Position numbers and translations under genes: made by a program. Below, in pieces: positions 1-7,126 of a DNA stretch of 10,272 nucleotides (positions are counted from its first letter, which is position 1; the number at the start of each line of letters is the position of its first letter). The notes under the pieces were generated by a model. That model was not told where the DNA came from, ran no database searches, and saw nothing but the letters and a program-made list of their open reading frames with translations. The stretch is from Paenibacillaceae bacterium UBA6304 (GTDB lineage: Bacteria > Bacillota > Bacilli > Paenibacillales > Paenibacillaceae): contig DJTQ01000431.1 of NCBI GenBank assembly GCA_002439285.1, positions 1 to 10,272 on the forward strand, written 5' to 3'.

Positions 1-316
1 CGACTAATGCCAAGTTGACGCAGCGAATAAGGGTAATGAGGACGATCCAAGGGACGAAAGGGAGAATTTCGGTTCCATGCCGTAAGATAAAATATCCTAA
101 AATAACCGCAACCAGCATGAGATCAGCTATACTGTCCAATCTGGCGCCCAGTTCGCTTTGCGTATTCGTTTTGCGCGCCACCGCGCCGTCAAGCACGTCG
201 CTTAACCCGGATAAGAGATAAATGGCCGCAAATAACTCGGGATGATCATACAAGAATAACAAGGATATCACTAGAATCATTCTGCTTATGGAAATGAGAT
301 TTGCCGCATGCCTCAA
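1..316 (-). CDS. CDP-alcohol phosphatidyltransferase family protein, N-terminal part
   Basis: An integral-membrane enzyme of the PgsA/PssA/Cls-II family, which moves a phosphatidyl or phospho-alcohol group from a CDP-linked donor to an acceptor alcohol in phospholipid synthesis. The first 105 residues are present and the C-terminus lies beyond the left edge. The complete family signature D-x2-D-G-x2-A-R-x8-G-x3-D-x3-D is seen at residues 40-65 (D40, D43, G44, A47, R48, G57, D61, D65), so the metal-binding site is intact. Hydrophobic stretches near residues 13-23, 67-78 and 86-104 fit membrane helices. The start is a TTG at 316-314 with an AGGGGAG ribosome binding site 7 bases upstream; no better start precedes it. 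It is divergent from the regulator at 477. The acceptor substrate (glycerol phosphate, serine, inositol or other) cannot be told from this part, so no symbol is given. The family call is secure from the signature. Confidence 0.88.
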   Translation of the reverse strand, partial: MRHAANLISISRMILVISLLFLYDHPELFAAIYLLSGLSDVLDGAVARKTNTQSELGARLDSIADLMLVAVILGYFILRHGTEILPFVPWIVLITLIRCVNLALV

Positions 317-339
317 CAGACTTCTCCCCTTTGAAAATG

Positions 340-368
340 ATGGTATATTAGGATTGCAATAACGTCAA
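340..368 (-). promoter_or_regulatory. Possible promoter of the phosphatidyltransferase gene
   Basis: Read leftward, TTGACG (368-363) and TACCAT (345-340) are separated by 17 bases. The -35 element is good and the -10 matches only 4 of 6 consensus positions. A 15-base spacing to TATACC (347-342) is an alternative. The predicted leader would be only about 17 bases, just enough for the ribosome binding site, so this is a weak call. Confidence 0.25.
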
Positions 369-371
369 ACG

Positions 372-405
372 AAAAAGTCCCGATGAATTTGAAGGGGCTT
401 TTTTT
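372..405 (+). terminator. Terminator-like hairpin in the divergent spacer
   Basis: AAAAAGTCCC (372-381) can pair with GGGGCTTTTT (394-403) over 10 base pairs including one G-T wobble, with a 12-base loop. Seven T residues at 399-405 follow on the plus strand, as in an intrinsic terminator for rightward transcription. No upstream plus-strand gene is visible here, because the flanking gene points left. It could end a short leader or small RNA, insulate the regulator gene, or be chance AT-rich pairing. Confidence 0.4.
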
Positions 406-433
406 GATCACTGTTCTTCCGCGTTCTTCAAGT

Positions 434-439
434 TATAAT
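434..439 (+). promoter_or_regulatory. Probable -10 element of the two-component operon
   Basis: A perfect TATAAT lies 38 bases before the regulator ATG. It overlaps a 10-bp palindrome, ATAATATTAT, at 435-444. The matching -35 region (about 411-417) is poor, so an activator may be needed or expression may be low. No BceR-like inverted repeat was seen upstream of this promoter, which fits constitutive, non-autoregulated expression of the sensor pair. Confidence 0.45.
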
Positions 440-476
440 ATTATCATCTTATTCGACTGGAGCCTGGTCATATACG

Positions 477-1154
477 ATGGACAAAATACTGTTAATAGAA
501 GACGATCTCAAATTACAGAGATATATTAAAGACTACTTGGAAGCCTATGATTTCGAGGTTGAGTTGGTTACGGACTTCGGGGAAGTCATGGAGCAGGTTG
601 AAGAAAGTAAACCGGATTTGATACTTCTCGATATAAATCTTCCGACCTTTGACGGCTTTTATTATTTGCGGATCATAAGGAAAAAGTCTCATACCCCGAT
701 CATCATCCTCTCTGCGCGCAGCGACGAAGGAGAGCAGATCCGCGGGATGGAGTACGGTGCTGACGACTATGTGACAAAGCCGTTTCGGATCGGGATCCTT
801 TTGGCGAAAATCAATGCCGTACTCCGTCGCGTCCACCATCAGGCGGAAGAGAGTCATTCAGCAGGAGATCTCAAACTGCTTCATGATAGCATGAAGTTGC
901 AATATAAAGAGCAGGTAGTGGAACTGAGCAAGAACGAATTCCGGCTGATACACCTGTTTATGAAAAATGTCGGCGTAATTGTCACCCGCGAAGAATTGCT
1001 GGAGGCGCTATGGGATGAACAGATGTTTGTCGATGACAATACTTTGACCGTAAATATCACCCGGATAAAAAAGAAGCTGAGCCAGTACGGACTTCATAAC
1101 GTCATTACGACCAAACGGGGAGTGGGCTATGTCTTTGATCCGAGTCATTGCTGA
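477..1154 (+). CDS. bceR: BceR-like OmpR-family response regulator
   Basis: A cytoplasmic DNA-binding response regulator of the OmpR/PhoB family, 225 residues, the usual length. The receiver domain covers about residues 1-120: acidic pocket E8-D9-D10, phospho-acceptor D52 in L-D-I-N-L-P, switch residue S79 and lysine K101 in the T-K-P-F motif. A winged-helix DNA-binding domain follows at about 145-222, ending in the typical T-K-R-G-V-G-Y motif. The R-R-V-H-H linker and the D-N-T-L-T-V-N-I-x-R-I-K-K-K-L recognition region match the BceR group of peptide-antibiotic regulators. The ATG at 477 gives the standard N-terminus (M-D-K-I-L-L-I-E-D-D), although its ribosome binding site is weak (GGAG at 459-462, 14 bases away). 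The kinase gene overlaps its 3' end by 26 bases, which suggests coupled translation. It most likely activates the ABC transporter operon beginning at 2195. The symbol is by family resemblance; the inducing peptide is unknown. Confidence 0.92.
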   Translation: MDKILLIEDDLKLQRYIKDYLEAYDFEVELVTDFGEVMEQVEESKPDLILLDINLPTFDGFYYLRIIRKKSHTPIIILSARSDEGEQIRGMEYGADDYVTKPFRIGILLAKINAVLRRVHHQAEESHSAGDLKLLHDSMKLQYKEQVVELSKNEFRLIHLFMKNVGVIVTREELLEALWDEQMFVDDNTLTVNITRIKKKLSQYGLHNVITTKRGVGYVFDPSHC

Positions 1155-2115
1155 TTTTCTGAGCCTAAAAAAAGGAATGATCTTTGTTTACGTGTTAAAT
1201 ACGATTCTTCTCGTGTTTATATCCTACGTTTTCTATGACGTGAAAGACATAATGTATCCGGTTCTTGTCAGCAGCTTTATTTTGATCATTTATCTCGTGA
1301 TTTCGGGCACCGGTTTTTTCAAAACGAGCGTGAAACTTCATGAATGCAAGACTAGTCCGCAAATGGAGCTTGATGAGTCAAAGGTGCTGGACAAGCTTCT
1401 ATTCGGAAAGATCAACGAGATCCATGAACAATACAACACCATGATTTATGAGCTGAAGAGTTCCGTTAAAGAGAGAAGTACATTGTTCTCGCAGTGGATT
1501 CATAATATGAAGGGCTCCGTCTCGATCATTGGGCTGGCTTCGGAACAGACATCGCAACAAGCCAGGGAAGACATTCAGGAAGAGAACGGCAAACTGATGA
1601 CGAATTTGGAAGAGTGTTTGAACGTGCTCAGGCTGGATGACTTTTCGCGGGACTATCTGCCGGAGAGAGTAAACTTGCACGATGTCGCCATGAGGGCCAT
1701 AAACGCCAGAAGGAAAGATTTTATATATCAAGGTGTTTATCCCAAGGTGGAAATCGATGAAGCATTGGAAGTATTTACGGATGGAAAATGGTGCGGGTAT
1801 ATGCTGGAGCAAGTGTTGTCCAATGCGATCAAGTATAGTCATCGGGAAGGCATGGTGACCCTCAGGAGTGAGGTGAAGGGAGAGCGCGTTCTCCTCATCG
1901 TTCAAGATAACGGCATCGGTATATATCCGGAGGAGTTGCCGCGGGTATTCGATCCTTTTTTTACGGGGCGGAATGGAAGAGAGTATCGCTCCGCTACCGG
2001 GATCGGTCTGTATATGGTGAAGTATATCGCGCAAAGACTTGACCATGAAGTTAGCATGGAGTCGCATAAAGGAATAGGAAGTACGTTCACCATTTCTTTC
2101 CTTGCAAAAATGTAA
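1129..2115 (+). CDS. bceS: BceS-like intramembrane-sensing histidine kinase with a degenerate H-box
   Basis: A membrane sensor kinase of the intramembrane-sensing group, 328 residues. Two helices at about 18-36 and 41-61 are joined by only a few outside residues, with no extracellular sensor domain, so the signal probably comes from the partner transporter, as known for BceS. The dimerisation/phospho-acceptor region carries H125 in W-I-H-N-M-K-G-S-V, where relatives have H-[E/D/Q]-x-K-T-P. The residue after His is N126, and the usual T-P are G129-S130. The catalytic ATP-binding domain looks complete: N-box E-Q-V-L-S-N-A-I-K-Y (N232), G1 box D260-N-G-I-G, F-box F-D-P-F-F (274-278) and G2 box G291-I-G-L-Y. 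The ATG at 1129 has a GGGGAG ribosome binding site at 1117-1122, 6 bases away, inside the regulator gene. It should phosphorylate the regulator at 477-1154. Kinase activity is likely; normal phosphatase activity is doubtful because of the altered H-box. Confidence 0.9.
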   Translation: MSLIRVIADFLSLKKGMIFVYVLNTILLVFISYVFYDVKDIMYPVLVSSFILIIYLVISGTGFFKTSVKLHECKTSPQMELDESKVLDKLLFGKINEIHEQYNTMIYELKSSVKERSTLFSQWIHNMKGSVSIIGLASEQTSQQAREDIQEENGKLMTNLEECLNVLRLDDFSRDYLPERVNLHDVAMRAINARRKDFIYQGVYPKVEIDEALEVFTDGKWCGYMLEQVLSNAIKYSHREGMVTLRSEVKGERVLLIVQDNGIGIYPEELPRVFDPFFTGRNGREYRSATGIGLYMVKYIAQRLDHEVSMESHKGIGSTFTISFLAKM

Positions 2116-2117
2116 GG
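2100..2117. promoter_or_regulatory. Putative BceR-type operator before the ABC transporter genes
   Basis: CCTTGCA, four A residues, then TGTAAGG: an inverted repeat with 7-bp arms and one mismatched pair (G2104 against T2113). Its core resembles the TnACA-N4-TGTAA box described for BceR-like regulators, with one base different. It includes the kinase stop codon (2113-2115) and lies about 50 bases before a -10-like TATACT, a sensible place for an activator site. That it binds the regulator encoded at 477-1154 is inferred from motif and position. Confidence 0.6.
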
Positions 2118-2135
2118 TTATGAAAGGGAAATGCA

Positions 2136-2164
2136 TTCATGAAGATGAGCTTTCCTTTTATACT
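2136..2164 (+). promoter_or_regulatory. Candidate promoter of the ABC transporter operon
   Basis: A -10-like TATACT (2159-2164; 5 of 6 consensus positions) is preceded at 17 bases by a poor -35, TTCATG (2136-2141). A weak -35 is expected for a promoter that depends on an activator bound at 2100-2117. TATAAA at 2170-2175 is an alternative -10 with an even poorer -35. Confidence 0.4.
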
Positions 2165-2194
2165 TCTCATATAAAGCCATGAGGGGGAGCCAAA

Positions 2195-2953
2195 GTGGAC
2201 ATCATTAAGATAAACCATTTAGTTAAAGTATATAACGGGTATAAAGGAGCCAAAGGTGTCACTGCGATCGACGGAATGAACCTTAGTGTGGAAAAGGGTG
2301 AATTTGTCGGCATTATGGGACCGAGCGGAAGCGGAAAAACTTCGCTGTTGAACATTTTGTCGGGAGTGGATAAAGCTACATCCGGTGAAGTCATCGTCGA
2401 AGGGCAAGATATTATGAAGTTGTCCAAGGATCAGATGGCTCTGTTCAGGAGAGAGCGGATCGGGTATATTTTTCAAGATTTTAACTTGCTGGATAGTTTG
2501 ACGCTGCAGGAGAACATCGCATTGCCGCTGATTTTGGACAGGCAGGCCCCGAAGGAGATTGAAGGCAAGCTTGCTCCGCTGATGGAGTTCTTGGGCATCT
2601 TTGATTTGAAAGACAAGTATCCATATCATATTTCCGGCGGTCAAAAGCAAAGAGTGGCGGCGGCCCGTGCGATTGTAAATGAACCTGCGGTTGTTTTGGC
2701 GGACGAGCCGACAGGCAATCTGGATTCCAAATCCGCCAATCAATTGATGAGTACAATATCCTCTTTGAATGAAAAATGGGGCAGCACCATCCTGATGGTC
2801 TCTCACGACCCTTTTGCCGCTTCATTCTGTAAAAGGATCATTTTTATAAAAGACGGTAACATTGAAATGGAAATCCGATCGGCTGGAGACCGAAAGCAAT
2901 TTTTTGATCAAATCTTGGAGGCGCAAAGTGTGATCGGAGGGGGGAGAGTATGA
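2195..2953 (+). CDS. bceA: BceA-like ABC transporter ATP-binding protein
   Basis: The cytoplasmic ATPase of a peptide-resistance ABC transporter of the MacB/LolD/BceA group, 252 residues. Motifs in order: Walker A G42-P-S-G-S-G-K-T, Q-loop Q94, signature I-S-G-G-Q at 146-150 (Ile in place of the usual Leu), Walker B V-V-L-A-D-E with catalytic E171, D-loop N-L-D at 175-177, and switch H204. All residues needed for ATP hydrolysis are present. The start is a GTG at 2195 with a strong AGGGGGAG ribosome binding site (2182-2189) five bases before it; this start gives the normal family N-terminus. The stop codon overlaps the permease start as ATGA, so the two are co-translated. It powers the permease at 2950-5019 and, in known systems, its ATPase activity is also needed for signalling to the kinase. 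The symbol is by resemblance and context. Confidence 0.93.
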   Translation: MDIIKINHLVKVYNGYKGAKGVTAIDGMNLSVEKGEFVGIMGPSGSGKTSLLNILSGVDKATSGEVIVEGQDIMKLSKDQMALFRRERIGYIFQDFNLLDSLTLQENIALPLILDRQAPKEIEGKLAPLMEFLGIFDLKDKYPYHISGGQKQRVAAARAIVNEPAVVLADEPTGNLDSKSANQLMSTISSLNEKWGSTILMVSHDPFAASFCKRIIFIKDGNIEMEIRSAGDRKQFFDQILEAQSVIGGGRV

Positions 2954-5019
2954 CTTTCTCAACCATCGTCCGTAAGAACTTTCTGTACAATGCCAAAAAG
3001 TATCTGTCCCTCTATTTCGTAAACAGCCTTACCGTTGCGATATTGTTCATGTTCGGCAGCTTGCTCTACAATCCGGACGTCTTAAGGCAGGTAGGGGATA
3101 CGACCCTGTATGGCATCGTCCGCTTTGCACTGGTCGGCGTCGTGTTATTCTCCTTCGTCTTTATTACCTACAGCAACCTCTCTTTTTTGAGATATCGAAG
3201 CAAGGAATTCGGGATGTATATCACGCTTGGCATGACAACGAAAAATCTGATCAAGATGCTATTCCTGGAAAATGGGGTCATCGTCGCGGTCTCCTTAGCT
3301 AGCGGACTCATTACGGGAGGTGTATTCGGCAAACTGTTTTTCATGGGCTTGAATCAAATTCTGATTGTAAGTCCGATCACGTTTGAATTGAACGGGTCAA
3401 GCCTGTTGTTAAGTAGCGGTATTTTCCTGATCGTATTTTCCGGCAATTTCATCTTCAACATATTGTATCTCCGCAAAATGTCGATAGTCGACGTACTTCA
3501 AGCCGCAAAGAAAAAAGAAATTGGAAAAAGCAGCGTGGTCAGGGGAAGCGTTGCAATTATCATATTTGCTTCATCTCTCTTTCTTCTGCCGCAATTGATG
3601 CTCGGGAAGCTGTTCGACGAAACCACTTTAATCATCATCCTCCTTATGATCTTAACCATGGTTACCCCGTATGTGATCTTCGGGACACTGATTTCGGTGG
3701 TCAAATCAGTCATGAAGCATTTCAAGAAAACCTATAACAACAACCTGATCGTGATGGCAAATTTGAGTCATCGGTTGCTATCCTATAAAACGACGATGTA
3801 CATTGTATCATTGCTCATTGCCGGTGCGCTTTTTTTTATCGGCATGACTTATGCGATGTACGCCACGACCGAGGAGAATATTGAGCGGGACCATCCATTT
3901 GACGTGATGTTCGTAGAAAGTCATTTATATAACCATATGAATCCCGGAGAAATCGAATCCCTTCTGGCGGAACAGGGAAGCACCGTCGAACAGAATAAAT
4001 CGCTGGAATTTTTGCAGGTACCCGATTTTCGGGATTATGGCGGATCCTGGGTGCTCTGGGATACTCATACCACGATCATCAGCGAGGGGAATTTCAACCG
4101 GCATATGGGTACCGGCTATAACTTATCTCCGAATCAAGCCCTATTCGCCAGGGTTCATCAAGAGAACAGGGAATATATAGCACCGGATATGGTTCTGGCG
4201 GTGATGGATCCAGAAGACATTGGTCAAGAGCTCCAGGATAACGAGAATAAGGAGGCTTTGTTGCGGGCGTTGGAGGATTACCCTGTCATGGAATTTAAGA
4301 CCGGGAGCGTTAAGGAAGTTACGGTGCCGTACATCAATAGCGTGCATATGGGCGATTTATATTTTGGCCATGCCTTGGTCGTGGACGACGTGGTATACAA
4401 GCATATCAAGGCCGGTGTAAGCGAGTCGCAGATAAACAGGATCCATTTGCTTAAAGGAGATATTCGGGAAGTTGGCTTTCAGGCGCTGGTTCATGATCTT
4501 AGGGAACGGAACGGATTTGACTCATCTTATTGGTTGAACCCTTCACAGAATGAACAAAACATTACGGATGATGAAAGAAGAGTATTGGAAGGATTGAGAC
4601 CTATCCACAAGGATGAAGAACTAAAGCGCCAGTTGGAATCTAACGGAACCATCTTTTTTATTATCATCTTCCTGGGGGCTTTGTTCGCGATTGCCTCCGG
4701 CGTGGTATTGTATCACAAGGTGTTATCCGACATGGATGATCAGAAAGGTAGGGTGCTTTCTCTTAAGAGAATCGGGGTGACGAGGAAGGAAATCAAGAAA
4801 ATAGTTTCTAAAGAATTGGCCTTTACTTTTTTGTTGCCAGCGATTTTTGGTGTTGGACTGGGATTATATTATTTTTATCTCTTGTTTAGCAATCAGGGCA
4901 TCGTGCTTGAATTGGTGGAAAAGGCGGGGATCGTGGCAGGGATCTTCCTTTGCTTACAGGTGGTATTCTACCTTGTGAGCCGAAGAAAATATTATTCCGA
5001 GCTCAGCAGATACTTATAG
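2950..5019 (+). CDS. bceB: BceB-like FtsX-family ABC permease
   Basis: The membrane subunit of the peptide-detoxification transporter, 689 residues, somewhat longer than B. subtilis BceB (about 646). Ten helices are predictable by eye: about 20-40, 54-78, 107-130, 153-175, 198-218, 226-252, 282-303, 566-588, 622-646 and 658-677. The 7+3 split with a large outside domain between helices 7 and 8 (about residues 304-565) is the hallmark of BceB-type permeases. That domain is thought to take part in recognising cell-wall-active peptides bound to lipid II cycle intermediates. Two FtsX repeats are visible, with paired cytoplasmic motifs L-G-M-T-T-K-N-L-I-K (93-102) and I-G-V-T-R-K-E-I-K-K (608-617). 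The ATG overlaps the ATPase stop; GGAGGGGGGAG at 2937-2947 provides the ribosome binding site. In known systems it also binds and controls the kinase. The peptide specificity cannot be read from the sequence. Confidence 0.92.
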   Translation: MTFSTIVRKNFLYNAKKYLSLYFVNSLTVAILFMFGSLLYNPDVLRQVGDTTLYGIVRFALVGVVLFSFVFITYSNLSFLRYRSKEFGMYITLGMTTKNLIKMLFLENGVIVAVSLASGLITGGVFGKLFFMGLNQILIVSPITFELNGSSLLLSSGIFLIVFSGNFIFNILYLRKMSIVDVLQAAKKKEIGKSSVVRGSVAIIIFASSLFLLPQLMLGKLFDETTLIIILLMILTMVTPYVIFGTLISVVKSVMKHFKKTYNNNLIVMANLSHRLLSYKTTMYIVSLLIAGALFFIGMTYAMYATTEENIERDHPFDVMFVESHLYNHMNPGEIESLLAEQGSTVEQNKSLEFLQVPDFRDYGGSWVLWDTHTTIISEGNFNRHMGTGYNLSPNQALFARVHQENREYIAPDMVLAVMDPEDIGQELQDNENKEALLRALEDYPVMEFKTGSVKEVTVPYINSVHMGDLYFGHALVVDDVVYKHIKAGVSESQINRIHLLKGDIREVGFQALVHDLRERNGFDSSYWLNPSQNEQNITDDERRVLEGLRPIHKDEELKRQLESNGTIFFIIIFLGALFAIASGVVLYHKVLSDMDDQKGRVLSLKRIGVTRKEIKKIVSKELAFTFLLPAIFGVGLGLYYFYLLFSNQGIVLELVEKAGIVAGIFLCLQVVFYLVSRRKYYSELSRYL

Positions 5020-5043
5020 AGGTTGTTCAAAATTAGTTTTGCC

Positions 5044-5087
5044 CAAACAAAATGCCGGATGCACAACAGCACCCGGCATTTTGTTTG
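5044..5087. terminator. Bidirectional intrinsic terminator between convergent operons
   Basis: CAAACAAAATGCCGG (5044-5058) pairs perfectly with CCGGCATTTTGTTTG (5073-5087): a 15-bp stem with a 14-base loop. It starts 24 bases after the permease stop and ends 11 bases before the sulfatase stop on the other strand. The stem base is A/T-rich on both sides, so either strand gives a T-rich 3' arm, although there is no long uninterrupted T run. It probably ends transcription from both directions. Confidence 0.85.
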
Positions 5088-5097
5088 TGTTCGTCAT

Positions 5098-6984
5098 TTA
5101 TTCCTCTTCAACGGCTCGGTCAGGCAATTGAGTCACATAGCTGTCGGATAACTGAAGGAGCTCCAGAGCCCGATTGAATTCATCTTCCGTGGACTTGACG
5201 GGATTGTTCAAGGGATCATCAGCATCTTCCCCATTCAAGGGAAGGTGTTGACCATCTGCAAAGCCGCTGCCCGATAGGAAGAGTTCATCGTTGTTGACGA
5301 AGGAACCCGTCGGTAAGTAATAGCGTTGCGGAAGCAAATTGCTAACGGGATGATTCAATAGGTCCTGGCCAAAATGAATGTGATTCTCCAGCGAGACTCC
5401 TAATAAATTGCAAAGGGTAGGCATTATGTCGACCTGTCCACCGGTTTGTTCTTTGATGCTTGAAGTCGTTACGCCTGGCGATGAAATGATCAGCGGGATG
5501 TTAATCAGCTCCCGTTCCGAATATTCATGGCCAAAGATTTCTTCCAATAAGGACGTGTCTCCTTCTTCAAGAGAAAAAATCGGCAATCCCCGGTGATCGC
5601 CATATAGGACGATCAAGCTGTTATCCCAGACGCCGTTCGCTTTAAGCTCGTCGATAAAGAGCCCTAATGCATAATCTGCATAATTTTGCGCCCGGATATA
5701 ATCTCCGACCAGCGTTCCTTCGTACCTTTCAGGGAGCGTCATCTTGTATTTGTTCTCCGGAATGGTGAACGGATTATGCGCCGACATTGAGATTACATGT
5801 GAATAGAACGGTTGCTCACTCTGGTCCAGTCTCGCCAGCTCTGCAGCGGTCTTGTGATAGAGTACTTCATCCGACGAGCCATAGAAAAAAGTATCCTCTT
5901 CACCAAAAAAGTTGGCTTTGTCGTAATATCTGTCAAACCCTAATGCGGTGTATAGTTCACCGCGGTTCCAAAATTCCACGTTATTCGTATGGAACGTTGC
6001 CGTATCATAGCCTTGCTGTTGTAGCAGTTTGGGCAAGCTTGGAAGCTCCTTCGGAGCATACATTTGGGTAGCTGCACCATCTTGCGGAACATAGAAGGAA
6101 GTATTTACGATAAATTCGGCATCCGAAGTGTTGCCTTGCCCCACCTGTTGATAGAAATGAGGGAAATAGAAGCTGCTGTCAGCCAACCGGTTCATATTCG
6201 GTGTGATCTCTTGCCCGTCTATCGACAGATGAATTAAGAAATTCTGAAAAGATTCCATCTGCAGGAGAATCAGGTTCTTGCCTTTGGCCGCTCCAAGCAT
6301 AACGGGTTGAACCGCAGGCTGAATGCCTTTTAAATCATTGATCGCCGATTGCGTAATCTCAGATGGTTCAACGGGTTCTTCTTCCTGGTCCGCCAGCAAA
6401 GAGTAAGCCTCATAATTGAGGATGCCCATTTGTTCGGCTTTGATCGTCTCGTTCATGCTTGCCCGGTTTGGAAAGATATTAACCGTACAGATCACAATGG
6501 AGACACAGAATACGGTTCCTAGTAGTTTGCGGTTGCTTGGACGGGACATGGCCCGTTTCCAACCCTGCGCTTTATTGCGGCTGAACATAATTAGGCTGAG
6601 AATGACGATATCCAGAAAAATGAGCATATATTCCGGACGAAGAACCGAAAATATGCTCTTCTTTACGGCTCCGACCTGCTTGACTTGGTCCAAAACTTGG
6701 GAAGTTGCTATTATTCCAAAATGATTATGATAGACGATTAATGAGAAGAACAAAATCGTGATCAATAGATTGACGAACATATAAATCGCAATCTTCCGTT
6801 TCGTAGCGAACCATTCAATCAGGCAAAAGACGACCAGAATACAAGGGATCTCCTTTAGCCACGTGGTCCAAGTCGGCCCATCCTCAAACAAGTAATACCA
6901 GGCAAAATAGCTTTTCGCGAGCATAATGATTGAAAAGAATAGAATCGATTTTTTGCTGAGTGTGCGTGGTACATTTACCGACAT
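5098..6984 (-). CDS. LTA synthase/phosphoglycerol transferase-type sulfatase
   Basis: A polytopic membrane enzyme of the LtaS family, 628 residues, the usual length. It has about five N-terminal helices (roughly 12-31, 45-60, 65-85, 119-134, 153-170) and a large extracytoplasmic sulfatase-fold domain from about residue 230. The expected active site is visible: metal ligand E244 (L-Q-M-E-S-F), nucleophile T286 in G-N-T-S-D-A-E, W339 and R341 in E-F-W-N-R, H403 in S-A-H-N-P-F, and D463-H464 in Y-G-D-H. Family members transfer glycerol phosphate from phosphatidylglycerol to build or prime lipoteichoic acid at the outer face of the membrane. LtaS, the primase type and paralogues such as YqgS/YfnI cannot be separated here. 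The ATG at 6984 has a somewhat distant AAAGGA ribosome binding site about 12 bases upstream. It is convergent with the Bce module and shares its terminator, and lies downstream of the lipase on the same strand. Confidence 0.9.
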   Translation of the reverse strand: MSVNVPRTLSKKSILFFSIIMLAKSYFAWYYLFEDGPTWTTWLKEIPCILVVFCLIEWFATKRKIAIYMFVNLLITILFFSLIVYHNHFGIIATSQVLDQVKQVGAVKKSIFSVLRPEYMLIFLDIVILSLIMFSRNKAQGWKRAMSRPSNRKLLGTVFCVSIVICTVNIFPNRASMNETIKAEQMGILNYEAYSLLADQEEEPVEPSEITQSAINDLKGIQPAVQPVMLGAAKGKNLILLQMESFQNFLIHLSIDGQEITPNMNRLADSSFYFPHFYQQVGQGNTSDAEFIVNTSFYVPQDGAATQMYAPKELPSLPKLLQQQGYDTATFHTNNVEFWNRGELYTALGFDRYYDKANFFGEEDTFFYGSSDEVLYHKTAAELARLDQSEQPFYSHVISMSAHNPFTIPENKYKMTLPERYEGTLVGDYIRAQNYADYALGLFIDELKANGVWDNSLIVLYGDHRGLPIFSLEEGDTSLLEEIFGHEYSERELINIPLIISSPGVTTSSIKEQTGGQVDIMPTLCNLLGVSLENHIHFGQDLLNHPVSNLLPQRYYLPTGSFVNNDELFLSGSGFADGQHLPLNGEDADDPLNNPVKSTEDEFNRALELLQLSDSYVTQLPDRAVEEE

Positions 6985-7019
6985 TGCTGCTGCGCATCCT
7001 TTGCTATAAGATTTAATAT

Positions 7020-7049
7020 ATTTTATTACATCGAAATGATAGAAAGCAA
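7020..7049 (-). promoter_or_regulatory. Candidate promoter of the LTA synthase-type gene
   Basis: Read leftward, TTGCTT (7049-7044) and TAAAAT (7025-7020) are 18 bases apart and match the housekeeping consensus at 4 and 5 of 6 positions. The -10 lies 35 bases before the ATG at 6984. This supports separate transcription from the lipase. Confidence 0.45.
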
Positions 7050-7105
7050 CTGCAGATGATATAGTTTATTCTTCCGGAAAAGGGGCTATATTCCGATTTT
7101 GTACA

Positions 7106-7117
7106 ATTGCCGGCAAT
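7106..7117. repeat. Perfect 12-bp palindrome between lipase and sulfatase
   Basis: ATTGCCGGCAAT is a perfect palindrome with no loop, 9 bases after the lipase stop. A smaller palindrome, TTCCGGAA, lies at 7072-7079. With no spacer and no adjacent T run it is not a normal terminator; a binding site for a dimeric regulator is possible but unsupported. Confidence 0.4.
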
Positions 7118-7126
7118 GCCTTGTGC

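Noticed and set aside
1399..2136. Open frame of 245 codons on the minus strand opposite the kinase gene
   Set aside because: It lies wholly antisense to a kinase with complete catalytic motifs, its product resembles no family, and no convincing ribosome binding site was seen.
2219..2806. Open frame of 195 codons on the minus strand opposite the ATPase gene
   Set aside because: It is a shadow of the ATPase coding sequence, whose Walker and signature motifs are all in the plus-strand frame.
7075..7099. Possible lipase terminator formed by CGGAA and TTCCG
   Set aside because: The stem has only 5 base pairs with an 11-base loop and the T run is short and poorly placed for the minus strand.
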